This document shows positions 50,250 to 61,400 of a stretch of DNA of 64,000 nucleotides, in pieces; the first letter of the stretch is position 1, and each line of letters starts with the position of its first letter. The stretch spans positions 183,828 to 247,827 of the forward strand of contig JALHRQ010000005.1 of the NCBI GenBank assembly GCA_022841375.1. Direction: 5' to 3'. The notes beneath the pieces are model-generated. The model worked only from the letters and a program-made list of their open reading frames with translations, was not told the origin of the DNA and made no database searches. A program made the translations under genes and the position numbers. The DNA comes from Burkholderiales bacterium (lineage in GTDB: Bacteria > Pseudomonadota > Gammaproteobacteria > Burkholderiales > SG8-41).

Positions 50250-51899
50250 CTACTGCCGCGGCTCGTACATTTGCTTTTCGATTTCGGGCAAAGCACTCGC
50301 CGCCGCCACCCGGCCGGCGATGCCGCTCTCATAAGCAGCCCCTGCGGTCGCTGCGGCAATCTGCGCCGACACTTCACGAATGCGCGGCAATGCGGGATAG
50401 AGGCTGCCCTGGGCCAGATCGGACTCGGTCACCAGTTGCGCCAGGGTGTGAGCCGACTTCATGAACATCTCGTCGGTAATTTCCTTGGTTTTGCTGGCAA
50501 TCGCACCCAGTCCAATTCCCGGAAAAATATAGGAATTGTTGCCCTGACGCGGCACAAAGGTCTGGCCGTTAAGTGTTACCGGATCAAATGGACTGCCGCA
50601 GGCAAACAGCGCGCGGCCACCCGTATGACGATAGGCTTCCTCGGCGGTGCATTCGGCTTGTGAAGTCGGATTCGACAGCGCAAACACGATGGGCCGCTTG
50701 TTGAGCCGGCCCATTTCCTCCAAAACGTCTTTGGTGAAGGTGCCGCCCACCGCCGACACGCCGATGATCGCCGTCGGCTTCAGTGCCTTGACCGCCCCCA
50801 GCAGATCGCCCACCGGCGCGTGCTCATGCGCGTAGTTGAGCTTGTGGTGCGCCAGATCAGTCCGGCTTTTCACCACCAGCCCCTTGGAATCCACCAGCCA
50901 GCAGGTCTTGCGCGCATCAGCCAGCGTCATGCCCTGCGCCACCATTGCCGACGCAATCAGGTCGGCAATGCCGGTAGCCGCTTCGCCGGCGCCGAGGAAC
51001 ACAATACGCTGATCGGTGATTTTTTCACCAGTGATGCGCAAAGCCGAAAAGATGCCGGCCAGCGCCACCGCCGCAGTGCCCTGGATGTCATCGTTGAAAA
51101 CGGCGCCGCGAGTTCTATATTTTTCCAGCAGACGGAAGGCGTTGTGATTGGCGAAATCTTCGAATTGAATCACCACGCCCGGAAATACTTCTTGCGCGGC
51201 GGTAATGAATTCCTCGATGAAATCGTCATATTCCTTGCCGGTAACGCGCTTCTGGCGAAGCCCGATGTAAAACGGTTCGTTACGCACTTCGTCGTTGTTG
51301 CAGCCGACGTCCAGCGTCACCGGCAGGCAAATCCGCGGGTGAATGCCGGCGCAGGCGGTATACAGCGACAGCTTGCCGACCGGGATGCCCATGCCGTGCG
51401 CGCCCAGATCACCCAGCCCGAGGATGCGCTCGCCGTCGGTGACAACAATGATGCCCGCCTCATAAGGCCAGTTGCGCAGCACCTTGGCGATGTTGCCGCG
51501 ATCCTTGATGCTGATGAACATGCCGCGCGGACGCTGGAACACCTGGCCGAACTTCTGGCAGGCCAGCCCCACCACCGGGGTGTAGACCAGCGGCTGCATC
51601 TCGTCGATGTGATCGACGAGGATGCTGAAAAACAGATCCTCGTTGCGGTCATGCAGGGCATTGAGCGCCACAAACTTGTCCAGCGGGTCGGTCAGCTTGC
51701 GGAATGAAATCAGGAAACGCTCAGCCTGCTGGGCTTGCGTGTACACATTCGCCGGCAGCAAGCCGCGCAGGCCGTAGGCCTCACGCTCTTCCTCGGTAAA
51801 TCCCGTGCCGCGATTGAGCAGCGGATCACGCAGCACATCCAGACCGCGGCGGTCTTTCGGCGTACGATCGCCCACACCGGTGGCATCAATTTTATGCAT
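50250..51899 (-). CDS. maeA: NAD-dependent malic enzyme
   Basis: GTGFTEEEREAYGLRGLLP, LVYTPVVGLACQKFG, FNDDIQGTAAVALAGI, FLGAGEAATGIADL. Confidence 0.94.
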   Translation of the reverse strand: MHKIDATGVGDRTPKDRRGLDVLRDPLLNRGTGFTEEEREAYGLRGLLPANVYTQAQQAERFLISFRKLTDPLDKFVALNALHDRNEDLFFSILVDHIDEMQPLVYTPVVGLACQKFGQVFQRPRGMFISIKDRGNIAKVLRNWPYEAGIIVVTDGERILGLGDLGAHGMGIPVGKLSLYTACAGIHPRICLPVTLDVGCNNDEVRNEPFYIGLRQKRVTGKEYDDFIEEFITAAQEVFPGVVIQFEDFANHNAFRLLEKYRTRGAVFNDDIQGTAAVALAGIFSALRITGEKITDQRIVFLGAGEAATGIADLIASAMVAQGMTLADARKTCWLVDSKGLVVKSRTDLAHHKLNYAHEHAPVGDLLGAVKALKPTAIIGVSAVGGTFTKDVLEEMGRLNKRPIVFALSNPTSQAECTAEEAYRHTGGRALFACGSPFDPVTLNGQTFVPRQGNNSYIFPGIGLGAIASKTKEITDEMFMKSAHTLAQLVTESDLAQGSLYPALPRIREVSAQIAAATAGAAYESGIAGRVAAASALPEIEKQMYEPRQ

Positions 51900-52047
51900 A
51901 GGTGAATCTCTCCTCAATGAAACCGGCGCTGATTACTGCCGGCAGCAATACCGTCTGGTATTGATTTTGTGGGGTTATTTTAAAGCTTTAAGCCCGGCAT
52001 TGCGCCGGGCGTGTTGTTTCACGCCGGGATTTGACCCGGATCAAAAA

Positions 52048-52920
52048 TCAGCGCAGAAAATCCCGCATGTATTTTTTGTAATCCTCGCCAAATACCAGTG
52101 CATCCATTTCCTTGGCGGATGCAATCTTGTCCTTCAAATCGGCCGCTGCACCACCGTTGTGCAGATGCTCATACACCGCGCGAAGCGCCTTGACCGCCGC
52201 CGCCACCGGCTGATGGCCTTGCAGCAGCACGCGACCTCCCGCGCGGGCAAACTCTTCACGCTTGATTGTTGCCGGCGCCGAGCCCACGATCACCGGGAGT
52301 TTAGCCGCCTCATGGATGACCTTGATCTGATCCACTGACTCCACGCCCACGACAAAAATGCAGTCTACCCCTGCCGCGGCATAGGCCTTGACTCGCTCCA
52401 CTGTACGCGCCGTATCTTCCACCTTCAGCGCCGCAGTACGGCCGGCTATCACCGTTGAGGGGTCGCGCCGGGCCGCCACTGCGGCCTTCAGCTTACCCAC
52501 CATTTCACCGGTTGAAATCAGCTCATCCTGGCCTTCCGGCTGGCCGTAGCGGATCGGCAGCGCAGTGTCTTCAATACTCATCGCCGACACGCCGGCGTGT
52601 TCCAGTTCCTGCACCGTGCGCATCACGTTCAGCGCATTGCCGTAGCCGTGATCAGCATCGACCAGCAGGCTCAGATCGCTGACGCGCATCATGCGCCGCA
52701 CCTGATCGGCAAAATCCGTCAGCGTCAGCAGGATCAGATCCGGCGCCGCCAGGGTAGTGTTCGACGACACCGAACCCGCCAGGATGCCCAGCTTGTAACC
52801 GACGATTTCCGCGACGCGGGCCGACAGCGCGTCATACACGCTCGCCGGGGACAGGCACTCGGTGCCGTTGAGGATGGCGCGGAAACGTTTGCGTTGTTCG
52901 GTGTGGCGGAGATGGCTCAA
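52048..52920 (-). CDS. Isocitrate lyase/PEP mutase superfamily, oxaloacetate decarboxylase-like
   Basis: LLVDADHGYGNALNVMRTVQELEHAGVSAMSIEDTALP; lacks the KKCGH motif of PrpB/ICL. Confidence 0.85.
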   Translation of the reverse strand: MSHLRHTEQRKRFRAILNGTECLSPASVYDALSARVAEIVGYKLGILAGSVSSNTTLAAPDLILLTLTDFADQVRRMMRVSDLSLLVDADHGYGNALNVMRTVQELEHAGVSAMSIEDTALPIRYGQPEGQDELISTGEMVGKLKAAVAARRDPSTVIAGRTAALKVEDTARTVERVKAYAAAGVDCIFVVGVESVDQIKVIHEAAKLPVIVGSAPATIKREEFARAGGRVLLQGHQPVAAAVKALRAVYEHLHNGGAAADLKDKIASAKEMDALVFGEDYKKYMRDFLR

Positions 52921-53129
52921 AATTTACTCCATTCATCGATCGATAAGTTGCAACAGTGCACCCGTTAGCACCATTGCGAAGCGACGTAATATATACAAAA
53001 GCTGTCGATTCAGCGACTGCCGATGGAACCCAAACCTCATCAGTGAAGGGATAAGTTCAGGACAATGACCTAAAGGTATGGAGGACCGGTCATTCTACGG
53101 CTACTTACTTGGGACGCCCCCAATTAGCC

Positions 53130-54284
53130 TTATCGCTCCCCGAGCGATTCCTGCACGGTCTTGGTAATAGGTTTGGTCAAGTAGCGCCAAACCGTTTTGC
53201 TGCCGGTTTTGATATCCACTGTGGCCGTCATCCCCGGCTGGATTTCTATGCGCTGGTTTTGCAGTCCGACCAGATTCCGCGCTTGCGTCTTGATTTGTAC
53301 CCGGTAATAAGGCTGATCGTTGCCACGTACTTCTTCGTTCAAAGTATCGGCGCTGATGTAAATCACTTCGCCATCGAGTGCACCGTAAATGGTGTAATCG
53401 TAGGCATCAAGCTTGACGCTTGCCGGGAGTCCCGGTCTGACAAAAGCAATGTCCGCAGGTTTGACCTTGACCTCAATGATCATGTCATCATTCAGCGGCA
53501 CGATCTGCATGATCTCCTCGCCCGGTTTAGCCACACCACCGAGAGTAGTCAACCGTACATTTCGTACTGTTCCGTCCATCGGTGAGCGAATGTCGGTGTA
53601 AGCCAGTTGCTCTTTGCGCTGAGCAACAATTTGCTGGACGCCGGCAAGATCTTCCTGCGCCTTGGCCAGATCAGTCTGTATTTCCTGCAGATACTTGTTG
53701 CGACGATTGGTAATTTGACCTTGAATTTCCGCGGCCTGACGTTGGAGTTTGAGTATTTCAGCCCGGCTCACATCCCCCGTCTTGAGCAAGGGCATGTTCA
53801 TTTCGAGTTCGGCGTTAATCAGCGTGCGTGATTGCTCGAGCGCGCTCAATTCTTCGCGCACAGCGGCTTGACGCTTTTTGAACAACGCCAACTGGGTGAT
53901 GCGAAATTCCGGGTAATTGTTTAGCGCCGGAGGAAATTTCGGTTCTCCTCCAATAATCTCGGCATTCAGCCTGGCAACAGTCGCGGTCAGCGCCGCCGAC
54001 TTGGATGCGCTTTCCAGGTAACCGGCCTCAGTTCGGGTCTTGTCAAAACGCGCCAAGAGCTCCCCGCGCTTGACCTGGGCGCCCTCTCGCACCGGTATCG
54101 CAGCCAAAACCCCACCATCAGGCGCTTGAATCACCTGATTACGCGAACTGGCGATGACCTGGCCTGAGGCACGCGTGATTTGATCCAGTTCCGCCCAATT
54201 CGCCCAGATCAGAAATCCAGTAATGCTCAAGGCAGCACTCCAGATGATCAACCGGCTTGATCCCGTTTTCTGCTCGGCCTTCAT
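53130..54284 (-). CDS. HlyD-family type I secretion membrane fusion protein
   Basis: SGQVIASSRNQVIQAPDGGVLAAIPVREGAQVKRGELLARFDKT, MDGTVRNVRLTTLGGVAKPGEEIMQIVP. Confidence 0.94.
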   Translation of the reverse strand: MKAEQKTGSSRLIIWSAALSITGFLIWANWAELDQITRASGQVIASSRNQVIQAPDGGVLAAIPVREGAQVKRGELLARFDKTRTEAGYLESASKSAALTATVARLNAEIIGGEPKFPPALNNYPEFRITQLALFKKRQAAVREELSALEQSRTLINAELEMNMPLLKTGDVSRAEILKLQRQAAEIQGQITNRRNKYLQEIQTDLAKAQEDLAGVQQIVAQRKEQLAYTDIRSPMDGTVRNVRLTTLGGVAKPGEEIMQIVPLNDDMIIEVKVKPADIAFVRPGLPASVKLDAYDYTIYGALDGEVIYISADTLNEEVRGNDQPYYRVQIKTQARNLVGLQNQRIEIQPGMTATVDIKTGSKTVWRYLTKPITKTVQESLGER

Positions 54285-56368
54285 GCCAATTTCTCCTGGG
54301 CAGCGGGCCGTGGGGGTTGGCCAGATAATTTCGCCAGCACGGTGTCCCGGGGGCCATCCAACAAGACGCGGCCTCCCTGCAGCACAATCAGCCGATCAAA
54401 CAGCGGCAGCAACGCGGTTTTATGTGTCGCCGCAATCAAAGTCGCACCCTCTGTAGTAATTTCGCGCAACAAATTAACAATACGTCCCTCCGTGACCGAA
54501 TCCATGGCCCCGGTCGGTTCATCCAACAGCCATACCTTAGGCTTGGCCAGCAAGGTACGGGTCAGCATGATCAATTGCTTCTGCCCGCCCGACACCCCTC
54601 GCCCCCCCTCGGTGATCTCCAGTGCAAGCCCTTTGGGTTGTCCACCGATCAACTCGATCAGTCCGGTGCGTTGCGCCGCCTGAAGGATGGCCTCATCGCC
54701 GGGATCGGGCAGCCCCACCAACAGGTTATCGCGCAACGTCCCGCTGAACATGCGCGAGTCCTGAGGCAGGTAGCCAATGAATTCACGCGCAACTGCTGGG
54801 GCCAGCAGCGCCAACTCAATATCGCCGAGGAATAATTTGCCTTCAGTGGGCCGATAAAGCCCGGAAGATAACTTGAGCAACGTACTTTTACCCGACCCTA
54901 TGGCACCCAGTAGTCCAATTCGCTCGCCTGGCTTGATTTCAAGGCGCCCCAATTCAATCGCCGGTCGTGTGGCCATACCATAGGCAAAGCGCACGCGCTC
55001 AAAACGCATGCTGCTGGACAGCGTCTGCGGCACCAATGAATGCTGCATTTCATCCGCTTCGCTGGGTAATGCAATGATCTGGTCCAGCCCCTCAATCGCG
55101 GCACGTGCATGCGCCCACTGCACCATCACACCCGGTAGCTGCACGATGGGCATCATTGCCCGATTGCTGATGATGGAACAAGCCAGCAAGCCACCCATGG
55201 TCAACTCGTTGATAGTGACAAAATAGGCACCCAGCGCCACCAGCGCGACATAGCCGAACTGCTGGAGTGCTACTGTAATATTTTGCGCCAGCGAGGCGTA
55301 GGTGCGAATGCTCTGGTCAGACTCGCTCGTTTCTTCGACCAGACGATTCCAGCGTGACTGCAAACGCCATTCCGCGCTATTCGCCTTGAGTGATTCAGCA
55401 CCGTCCACCGCTTCAACCAGCAGCCCGGCCTTGCGGTTATTACCAGCGAGGTTAAGCCGAGTGTGCCGTTCAATGGCACGCTGGAACATCAGGCCCGCCA
55501 CCAGCGCCACCGGTAAAGCGATAATCGGCACCACCGCCACCCAACCTCCCACAAAGGCGATGACCAGTATGAAAAACACCGCAAAAGGCACATCGGCGAG
55601 CACAAACAACGATGTCGAGGCCAAAACGCCGCGCACCATCTCGAAGCCCTTGACCTGTGCTGCCAGCGTGCCGACCGAGGCTGGACGTGCCTCCATGCGG
55701 ATGCCCATCATGCGGGTGAAGAACCATTCGGACAACTGCTGATCAATGGCGTTGCAAGCACGGTCCACCGTGTGACTGCGCACTTGCTTCAGCAGGAATT
55801 CCAGTGCGACGGCCAGCGCCACGCCGACACTTAATACCCACAAGGTCTGGAAGCCTTGATTGGGAATCACGCGGTCAAAGACCTGCATGGCGTACAACGA
55901 AATCGCCAAAGCCAGCAAGTTGACCATCCCTGTGGCCATGACGGCCTCCAGAAATACACTTTTGCGTTCCAGCATGGCCTGCCAGACCAGATTCATGGCT
56001 CGAGGAGCACTGCTTGAAGCCTCCCCACGACGGGGCAAGGAAATACATTCCACATGGTTGAGTTGTTCCAGTACCACCTCGACTCCGTCCGCATGTTCAG
56101 CTCGCCACCGACCATCAGCCCCCCGTCCCTGCACCAGCAACCAGCCCAGCTCGCTATTCCAGCCAACCAGAGGCAGATGAGCCGGTGTCGGATCTTGCAA
56201 GCGCGCAGGCTCGCCTAGAAGTCCTACCGCCCGCCAAGCCTCAGAAAACAGCGCAGTGGCCCCCAAGCCCTCATGCAATCCCGAAAGATCATCAAGGCGA
56301 CCGCCGGTCACCCGTTGGCCTGCCAGCCTCGCGGCTTTGTCGATCAGTTTTGCAATTTCATTGTTCAT
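54281..56368 (-). CDS. Type I secretion ABC transporter/ATPase (LapB-like)
   Basis: LLGAIGSGKSTLLKL, GGRGVSGGQKQLIMLTRTLL, WLLDEPTGAMDS, N-terminal peptidase-like domain. Confidence 0.94.
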   Translation of the reverse strand: MNNEIAKLIDKAARLAGQRVTGGRLDDLSGLHEGLGATALFSEAWRAVGLLGEPARLQDPTPAHLPLVGWNSELGWLLVQGRGADGRWRAEHADGVEVVLEQLNHVECISLPRRGEASSSAPRAMNLVWQAMLERKSVFLEAVMATGMVNLLALAISLYAMQVFDRVIPNQGFQTLWVLSVGVALAVALEFLLKQVRSHTVDRACNAIDQQLSEWFFTRMMGIRMEARPASVGTLAAQVKGFEMVRGVLASTSLFVLADVPFAVFFILVIAFVGGWVAVVPIIALPVALVAGLMFQRAIERHTRLNLAGNNRKAGLLVEAVDGAESLKANSAEWRLQSRWNRLVEETSESDQSIRTYASLAQNITVALQQFGYVALVALGAYFVTINELTMGGLLACSIISNRAMMPIVQLPGVMVQWAHARAAIEGLDQIIALPSEADEMQHSLVPQTLSSSMRFERVRFAYGMATRPAIELGRLEIKPGERIGLLGAIGSGKSTLLKLSSGLYRPTEGKLFLGDIELALLAPAVAREFIGYLPQDSRMFSGTLRDNLLVGLPDPGDEAILQAAQRTGLIELIGGQPKGLALEITEGGRGVSGGQKQLIMLTRTLLAKPKVWLLDEPTGAMDSVTEGRIVNLLREITTEGATLIAATHKTALLPLFDRLIVLQGGRVLLDGPRDTVLAKLSGQPPRPAAQEKLA

Positions 56369-56412
56369 TAGCGTATTTCTGTGGGCGCAGCCAAATGATT
56401 GATCGTTACGAA

Positions 56413-57645
56413 CTATCGGGTAACAGACGGAGAAGTCACCAAAGTGCCACTTAACGCGCGTAGGCGCAGGCTGGCCGCCAACACTTGGGTGTAAGCGTCG
56501 TCTGCGGCTAATTCCGATTGCGTGGCTTCGCGCACCGCATTGAGAACATCAATCCAGGTCTTGCGGCCTGTGGTGTACTGACGAGTATAGGATTCGAATA
56601 CCTCAATCGACATGGTGCGCGCCTGAAGCGCATTGATCAGGCGCAAACGGGCCGCCAGTAATTCATTCCAGTCCAATGTGACGCGCTCGCGTATATCGCG
56701 CTCAGCGGCTTCACGCGCGAGGCGTGCGGCATCGCGTCGGGCAATCGCGGCACTGACGCCGGATTGCGCAGACAAACCCGCCCCCGGATTGGCCGACAAT
56801 ACCAGCATGGCTCGGCTCTCGGAATTCTGGCTGCGTCCATCAAAGGACTGATTCACGTTGTTTTCCAGACGCAAAGCCAGTTGCGGCATGTAAGCCGAGC
56901 GCTTGGCGGCGATATCGGCTTCAGCGACAACCTCTTCATAGCCCAGTCGCCGCAACGTCGGGGAATGAGCCAATACCTGGGTCAGTGCAGCGTCAAGAGT
57001 TGCCGGCGCACCGGCTTCGCTGAGTCCTCTTTCGGTGATCACCGTAACCGGATGACCGGTCAATTGCGACAATTGCGCCAGCGCATTGTTAAACGCCTGG
57101 GTAATCACCGAAAGCTCGTTGGTCGCAGAAAGCAGGCGCGATTCTGCCAGACGCTGGTCGGCCAACGGACTGACTTCCTGCTTGACGCGCCGTTCGATCA
57201 TCCCCAGCAGTTTTTCGTGTTCCTTGACCCCGGCCATGCTGTGCTGCCGGCGAACTTGCTGGCGCAACGCTTCGGTAGTGCCCGCAACCACCCGCAGCGC
57301 CAGTTCCTGACTGGTTTCATCCAGTGCAGCACCCGCAGCATCCAGCCGGCCGCTCGCCGCATCGATGCCGGAGGTAATGCGACCGCCCGTCCACAACGGT
57401 TGCTCAAGGCGCAGAACACCAACGCCGCTGTTCTGCGTATTCGCCTCTACGCTGAGCGTCGGAAAACGCTGCCAATCGGCGCCCTCCCGGTCTGACTGGG
57501 CGGCAGCCTGAGCCGAGCGTCGCCCCTGAATCAACGGATGACTATCCATCGCCGCCTGCAAGATCTGCGTGAAGTTCCAGGTCTGCTGCGCCTCGGCAGT
57601 GGCGATGAAGGTCAGCGCGGCCAAGAATATCATCCTGAATTTCAT
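56413..57645 (-). CDS. TolC-family outer membrane protein
   Basis: Signal peptide, repeated coiled-coil OEP domains, GRKTWIDVLNAVREATQSELAADDAYTQVLAASLRLRALSG. Confidence 0.92.
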   Translation of the reverse strand: MKFRMIFLAALTFIATAEAQQTWNFTQILQAAMDSHPLIQGRRSAQAAAQSDREGADWQRFPTLSVEANTQNSGVGVLRLEQPLWTGGRITSGIDAASGRLDAAGAALDETSQELALRVVAGTTEALRQQVRRQHSMAGVKEHEKLLGMIERRVKQEVSPLADQRLAESRLLSATNELSVITQAFNNALAQLSQLTGHPVTVITERGLSEAGAPATLDAALTQVLAHSPTLRRLGYEEVVAEADIAAKRSAYMPQLALRLENNVNQSFDGRSQNSESRAMLVLSANPGAGLSAQSGVSAAIARRDAARLAREAAERDIRERVTLDWNELLAARLRLINALQARTMSIEVFESYTRQYTTGRKTWIDVLNAVREATQSELAADDAYTQVLAASLRLRALSGTLVTSPSVTR

Positions 57646-57686
57646 TCCAATTTTCCTGTTGAACTCCAGCCTGTTCTCATCCGCTA

Positions 57687-57962
57687 TCAGTCCCGCTTCA
57701 AATCCCGATAAAAGTTTTCATGCGAACCCAAGGACAGGAGCTTGATCGCATCCTCGTCCCGGGCTACGCGGTAGGCGATCAGGACAAGCTGGGCCTTGAC
57801 CCGATACTTGTAAACCTGCACCCCCGCCAAGTCGCCCTTCTTCATTTCGCCGGCATCCGGATCGGCAACAATGACGCGTACCGCCGCATCCAGATACGCC
57901 TTCTCACCGGGATGCAACTTCTTCGCCGCACGCAAAAAACGCGGCGTGGCGATCAGCTTCAT
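57687..57962 (-). CDS. Type II toxin, RelE/ParE family
   Basis: 91 aa; VYKYRVKAQLVLIAYRVARDEDAIKLLSLGSHENFYRDL. Confidence 0.85.
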   Translation of the reverse strand: MKLIATPRFLRAAKKLHPGEKAYLDAAVRVIVADPDAGEMKKGDLAGVQVYKYRVKAQLVLIAYRVARDEDAIKLLSLGSHENFYRDLKRD

Positions 57963-58177
57963 CCGAATTTGTACTCACTGCCCATGCCGGCGCGGTCTTC
58001 CTCAATGCCCACCAGGGTATCGACGATGAACCCGATCGACAGGTCAGGGTTTTCCTCTGCCGCCCGGCCAATCCGCGCCCAATACTCGATTTGCTTGGGT
58101 ACCGAGCGTTGCATGGCGGCGGCATAAGGCTTGGCCGCCTCCACCAACGCATCAGACAGCTTCATTGTGGTCGCCAT
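57959..58177 (-). CDS. ParD-like antitoxin
   Basis: MATTMKLSDALVEAAKPYAAAMQRSVPKQIEYWARIGRAAEENPDLS; stop overlaps toxin start. Confidence 0.85.
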   Translation of the reverse strand: MATTMKLSDALVEAAKPYAAAMQRSVPKQIEYWARIGRAAEENPDLSIGFIVDTLVGIEEDRAGMGSEYKFG

Positions 58178-58304
58178 GTCAAACTCCATTACACGTTACG
58201 GAGTTTCATAATAGCGCAATAGACAATAAAAAGAAGCCGCACACAACAAAAGGAAACGTTACTCAGCGCATGAAAATCAGGCACCCCAAGGCGTTTTCTT
58301 TATA

Positions 58305-58330
58305 TAACATATTGATTTAATTGATATTTT
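58305..58330 (+). repeat. AT-rich recurrent intergenic motif (copy D)
   Basis: taacatattgatttaattgatatttt, 24/26 identical to 15575-15600. Confidence 0.65.
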
Positions 58331-58373
58331 TAATTTAACTCTACGGCCACCCACCTCTCCTTCAGACCAAATC

Positions 58374-58397
58374 CCTTCCCCCGCCTGCGGGGGAAGG
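58374..58397. repeat. GC-rich palindromic intergenic repeat
   Basis: ccttcccccgc-ct-gcgggggaagg. Confidence 0.7.
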
Positions 58398-58420
58398 TCA
58401 GGATGGGGCAAAGCAGCGGC

Positions 58421-58455
58421 GCAAAAAAAAGAAACCGTCCGCTTGCGCGGACGGT
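58421..58455 (-). terminator. Terminator downstream of giant adhesin gene
   Basis: Minus strand accgtccgc-gcaa-gcggacggt followed by ttcttttttttg. Confidence 0.88.
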
Positions 58456-58490
58456 CAACTACAAGAGCACCCCTTACAGGGGGCCCGCTA

Positions 58491-61400
58491 TCAAACATGC
58501 GAAATAAAGTTGCTGCCGCTGAAGGCATTGAGCTGAGCCAGCGTTACCCCGCTCAGCACGATGCCCGTTTGCGTCATACCGGCAGACGAATCACCATCGT
58601 AGATCACCAAAGTATCCACTCCAGCAGTGCTGTTGACGGTGAATGTCGTCGTGCCGGTGTTGTAGTTACCCCGCACCATGAAGAAACCCTGATCCGTCGC
58701 CAGGCCGTTGGTCGGCAATACCGCAGTAGCCGGTGTCGCATTCGACGCACCCATCCAGCCCAGACCCGGGGCATTGGCAAGATCCTGATTCGGGACATTC
58801 AGGTTCATGCCTTCATTGCTGGCAAAATCGGTGATGCGGTCCACCCCGCCGGCAAAGGTGAAGGTGTCGCCGTTGTCGAGGATGCCGGCAGTACCGTTGG
58901 CCAGGTTGACAACCCCCAACGGCGAGTCTCCCTGCTCGAAACTGTAATAATCTTGTCCTGCCCCGCCGGTCATCGTGTCTGCGCCGGAACCGCCATCGAT
59001 ATAGTCATCGACAGCGGAGCCGGTAAGAATATCGTTACCGCCAGCTCCGTTCAGGTCGTAGCCACCGACAGCGTTAAAGCTCGCGCCGCTCAGGTCAATG
59101 GTGTTATTGCCGCTCGATCCTTCAGCCGATCCACCATACCCCGGTTCGTCGTCGATCAACACATTGCCTGCTGCGTCACTAATGCCATTAGTCGCATCCG
59201 TTGCTAAATATTGGAGTAACACCCAGTCGTCCGCCGCCAGGGTCACATTAGTGGCAGCGGCCAAGGCCGTAGTGCCATTGCCGGTGACGCCTGTGATGGT
59301 CATATCCGTGACGCCATTTTGCTTCATAGACAAGGCAACGCTGGCAGTAGCAAACGCATTCTCGGCAAAATTCAACGCAACGCCGTTGCTGGTGACGGCA
59401 AAGCCGATCGGCTCTGGCGGCATGACGTCCAGCACCTGCACCGCATTTAGAGGTGCGGTGCCAATCGACGACATGTTGACGGCAGCGAGCGTGGCACTTT
59501 GGACATTGACGAGTTGATCAATTTTCACCACAGTGTCCGGTACCACGTAACCACCAGCCAACGGTATCGTGCCGTTGTTCTGGAATACGTACAACGCATC
59601 AACTCCACTGTTAATGGTGCCGTTGCCGTTGGTATCCACCCGGAACGCCACCGTGGCGCCAGCGCCATTGATGTTGGCAGACAGATAGGTCAGCGCATCC
59701 GCCACATTCGCATTGTTGATTGTAACGGCGCTGCCGTTGGTATTTGCATTAAAGAAAGTAACTATCCCGCTGGTAATGCTGTGGTTCAACAGTGTGCCTA
59801 CATTGGTGGCGCCGTTGTCCGCGGCGTTGGTGACGTCGCCCACGATGGCATTCGATTGCAAAATCAGCACGTCATGATTAGCAAGGGTGCCGGATGCAAT
59901 ATCGAAGCCGCTGCCGGCATTGGTGCCAGAAACAGAGATCACATCCATGGCGCTGGCGGTGCTGTGTCCCATTTCGATGTAGACGAGATCCATACGGAAA
60001 TTAACAGCAATTCCATTCTCAACCAGCCTGATGGTGTCCGCGCCGCGGCCACCCTCGAGGAAGTCGTCGAAGGGGCCATCGGTCCTCGTCGGGGTGGCGG
60101 GGCCGCCGCCATCGATCAGCGTGTCTGCCGCACTCGTGCCGGTCAGATCGTCATTACCGCCATTGCCGCGCAAAGTGATAGGGAGGCTGGAACCATAGTT
60201 GCTCAGGTCAATATTGTTGTTGCCCGTACCGCCGATCCAGATCTCGCCCGAGCTGAACGCATTGCCGGCAATATCGGCTAAAGCACCCACACCTCCGCCG
60301 TTGTAATACGCTCGCACGACATCCGTGGCGACCACAGTGGTGACAGTCGTGATAGAGAGCGTGGTTGAATTAGAAAAGCTGAAGCCGGTAGCTATGGTTG
60401 GAGCACCGAAGCCTCCATTTCCGGCGTTCAGGTCAGGATTCTTGTGCAGAATCAGACCATTGATGTTCGAAGCGGTCACCGCTTCATTAAACACAAGATT
60501 GATTGTCGAATTGCCTCCTTCGGTGAAGGTAGCACCAGCAGATGTAGGCGCAGTGGTGTCAATGGTGACCGCCAATGCGCCGGAAGCGATGGATTCACCC
60601 ACTACATTGGTTTGCTTCGCCGTCAGGTTATGTACGCCGTTAGCCAGCGCCGAACTGGTGATGCTCCATACCCCACTCCCATTCACCGTGCCCGTGCCCA
60701 GTACCGTGGTGCCGTCCGTGTCATAAAGCGAAACACTGGCAGCCACGTTACCGGTGCCCGTCAACGTAGGCGTAGTGTCATTGGTAATGTTGTCAGTATT
60801 GCTTGTGCCGGAATCCGTGCCCGCAGTGAGATCCAGAGTGCTTGGCGCCGCAGGCAACGTTGTAGCGGTATCCACAACGATCCCCCGGTTTGCCCCGAGA
60901 GAACCCGTAGCGCCGGGCGTGGGCAGCGTCAGGTTGGCAGTGTCAGTACCTGTGGCGTCCTTAATAGTCGCGCCATTCAATACCAGCGCACCAGTACTAA
61001 AGTAATCCAGGTCGGGACTGACATCGCCAGCCTGCACCGTGTAGGTAAAGTGCAGCGTGGCCGTGCCGCTACCGCTGACGTAATTAACGGCCCAATCCGT
61101 AGCACCTGTTTCCAGCGTGAGCTGGGGGGTGCCCCAGGTTGTGTCGACTGTCACAACCTCGCTGAACGTCACCTGGATACTGACAGTAGCGCCGGCGTTG
61201 AGCGGGGCAGCGCCGCTGGTGCTTGATGTGACATTGACGACCGTCGGCACTGACGTAACCAACTGAACCACATTGGCGCCAGCCGAGGTACCGAGGGTTG
61301 CGCTATTGATTCCACCGAGACCGGAGAGTTGCACCGCGATGTCGGTCGCGCCGCCATCCTGAAAGACGAAGAGTGAATCAACGGCGTCAACAATTGCACC

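Noticed and set aside
52048-52920. Calling this gene prpB (methylisocitrate lyase) to complete the methylcitrate cycle
   Set aside because: The PrpB/ICL catalytic KKCGH motif is missing and the sequence looks closer to oxaloacetate decarboxylases of the superfamily.
58374-58397. GC palindrome upstream of the TA pair as a regulator binding site
   Set aside because: More likely a common intergenic repeat (similar in style to 46725-46846); no specific evidence for regulation.
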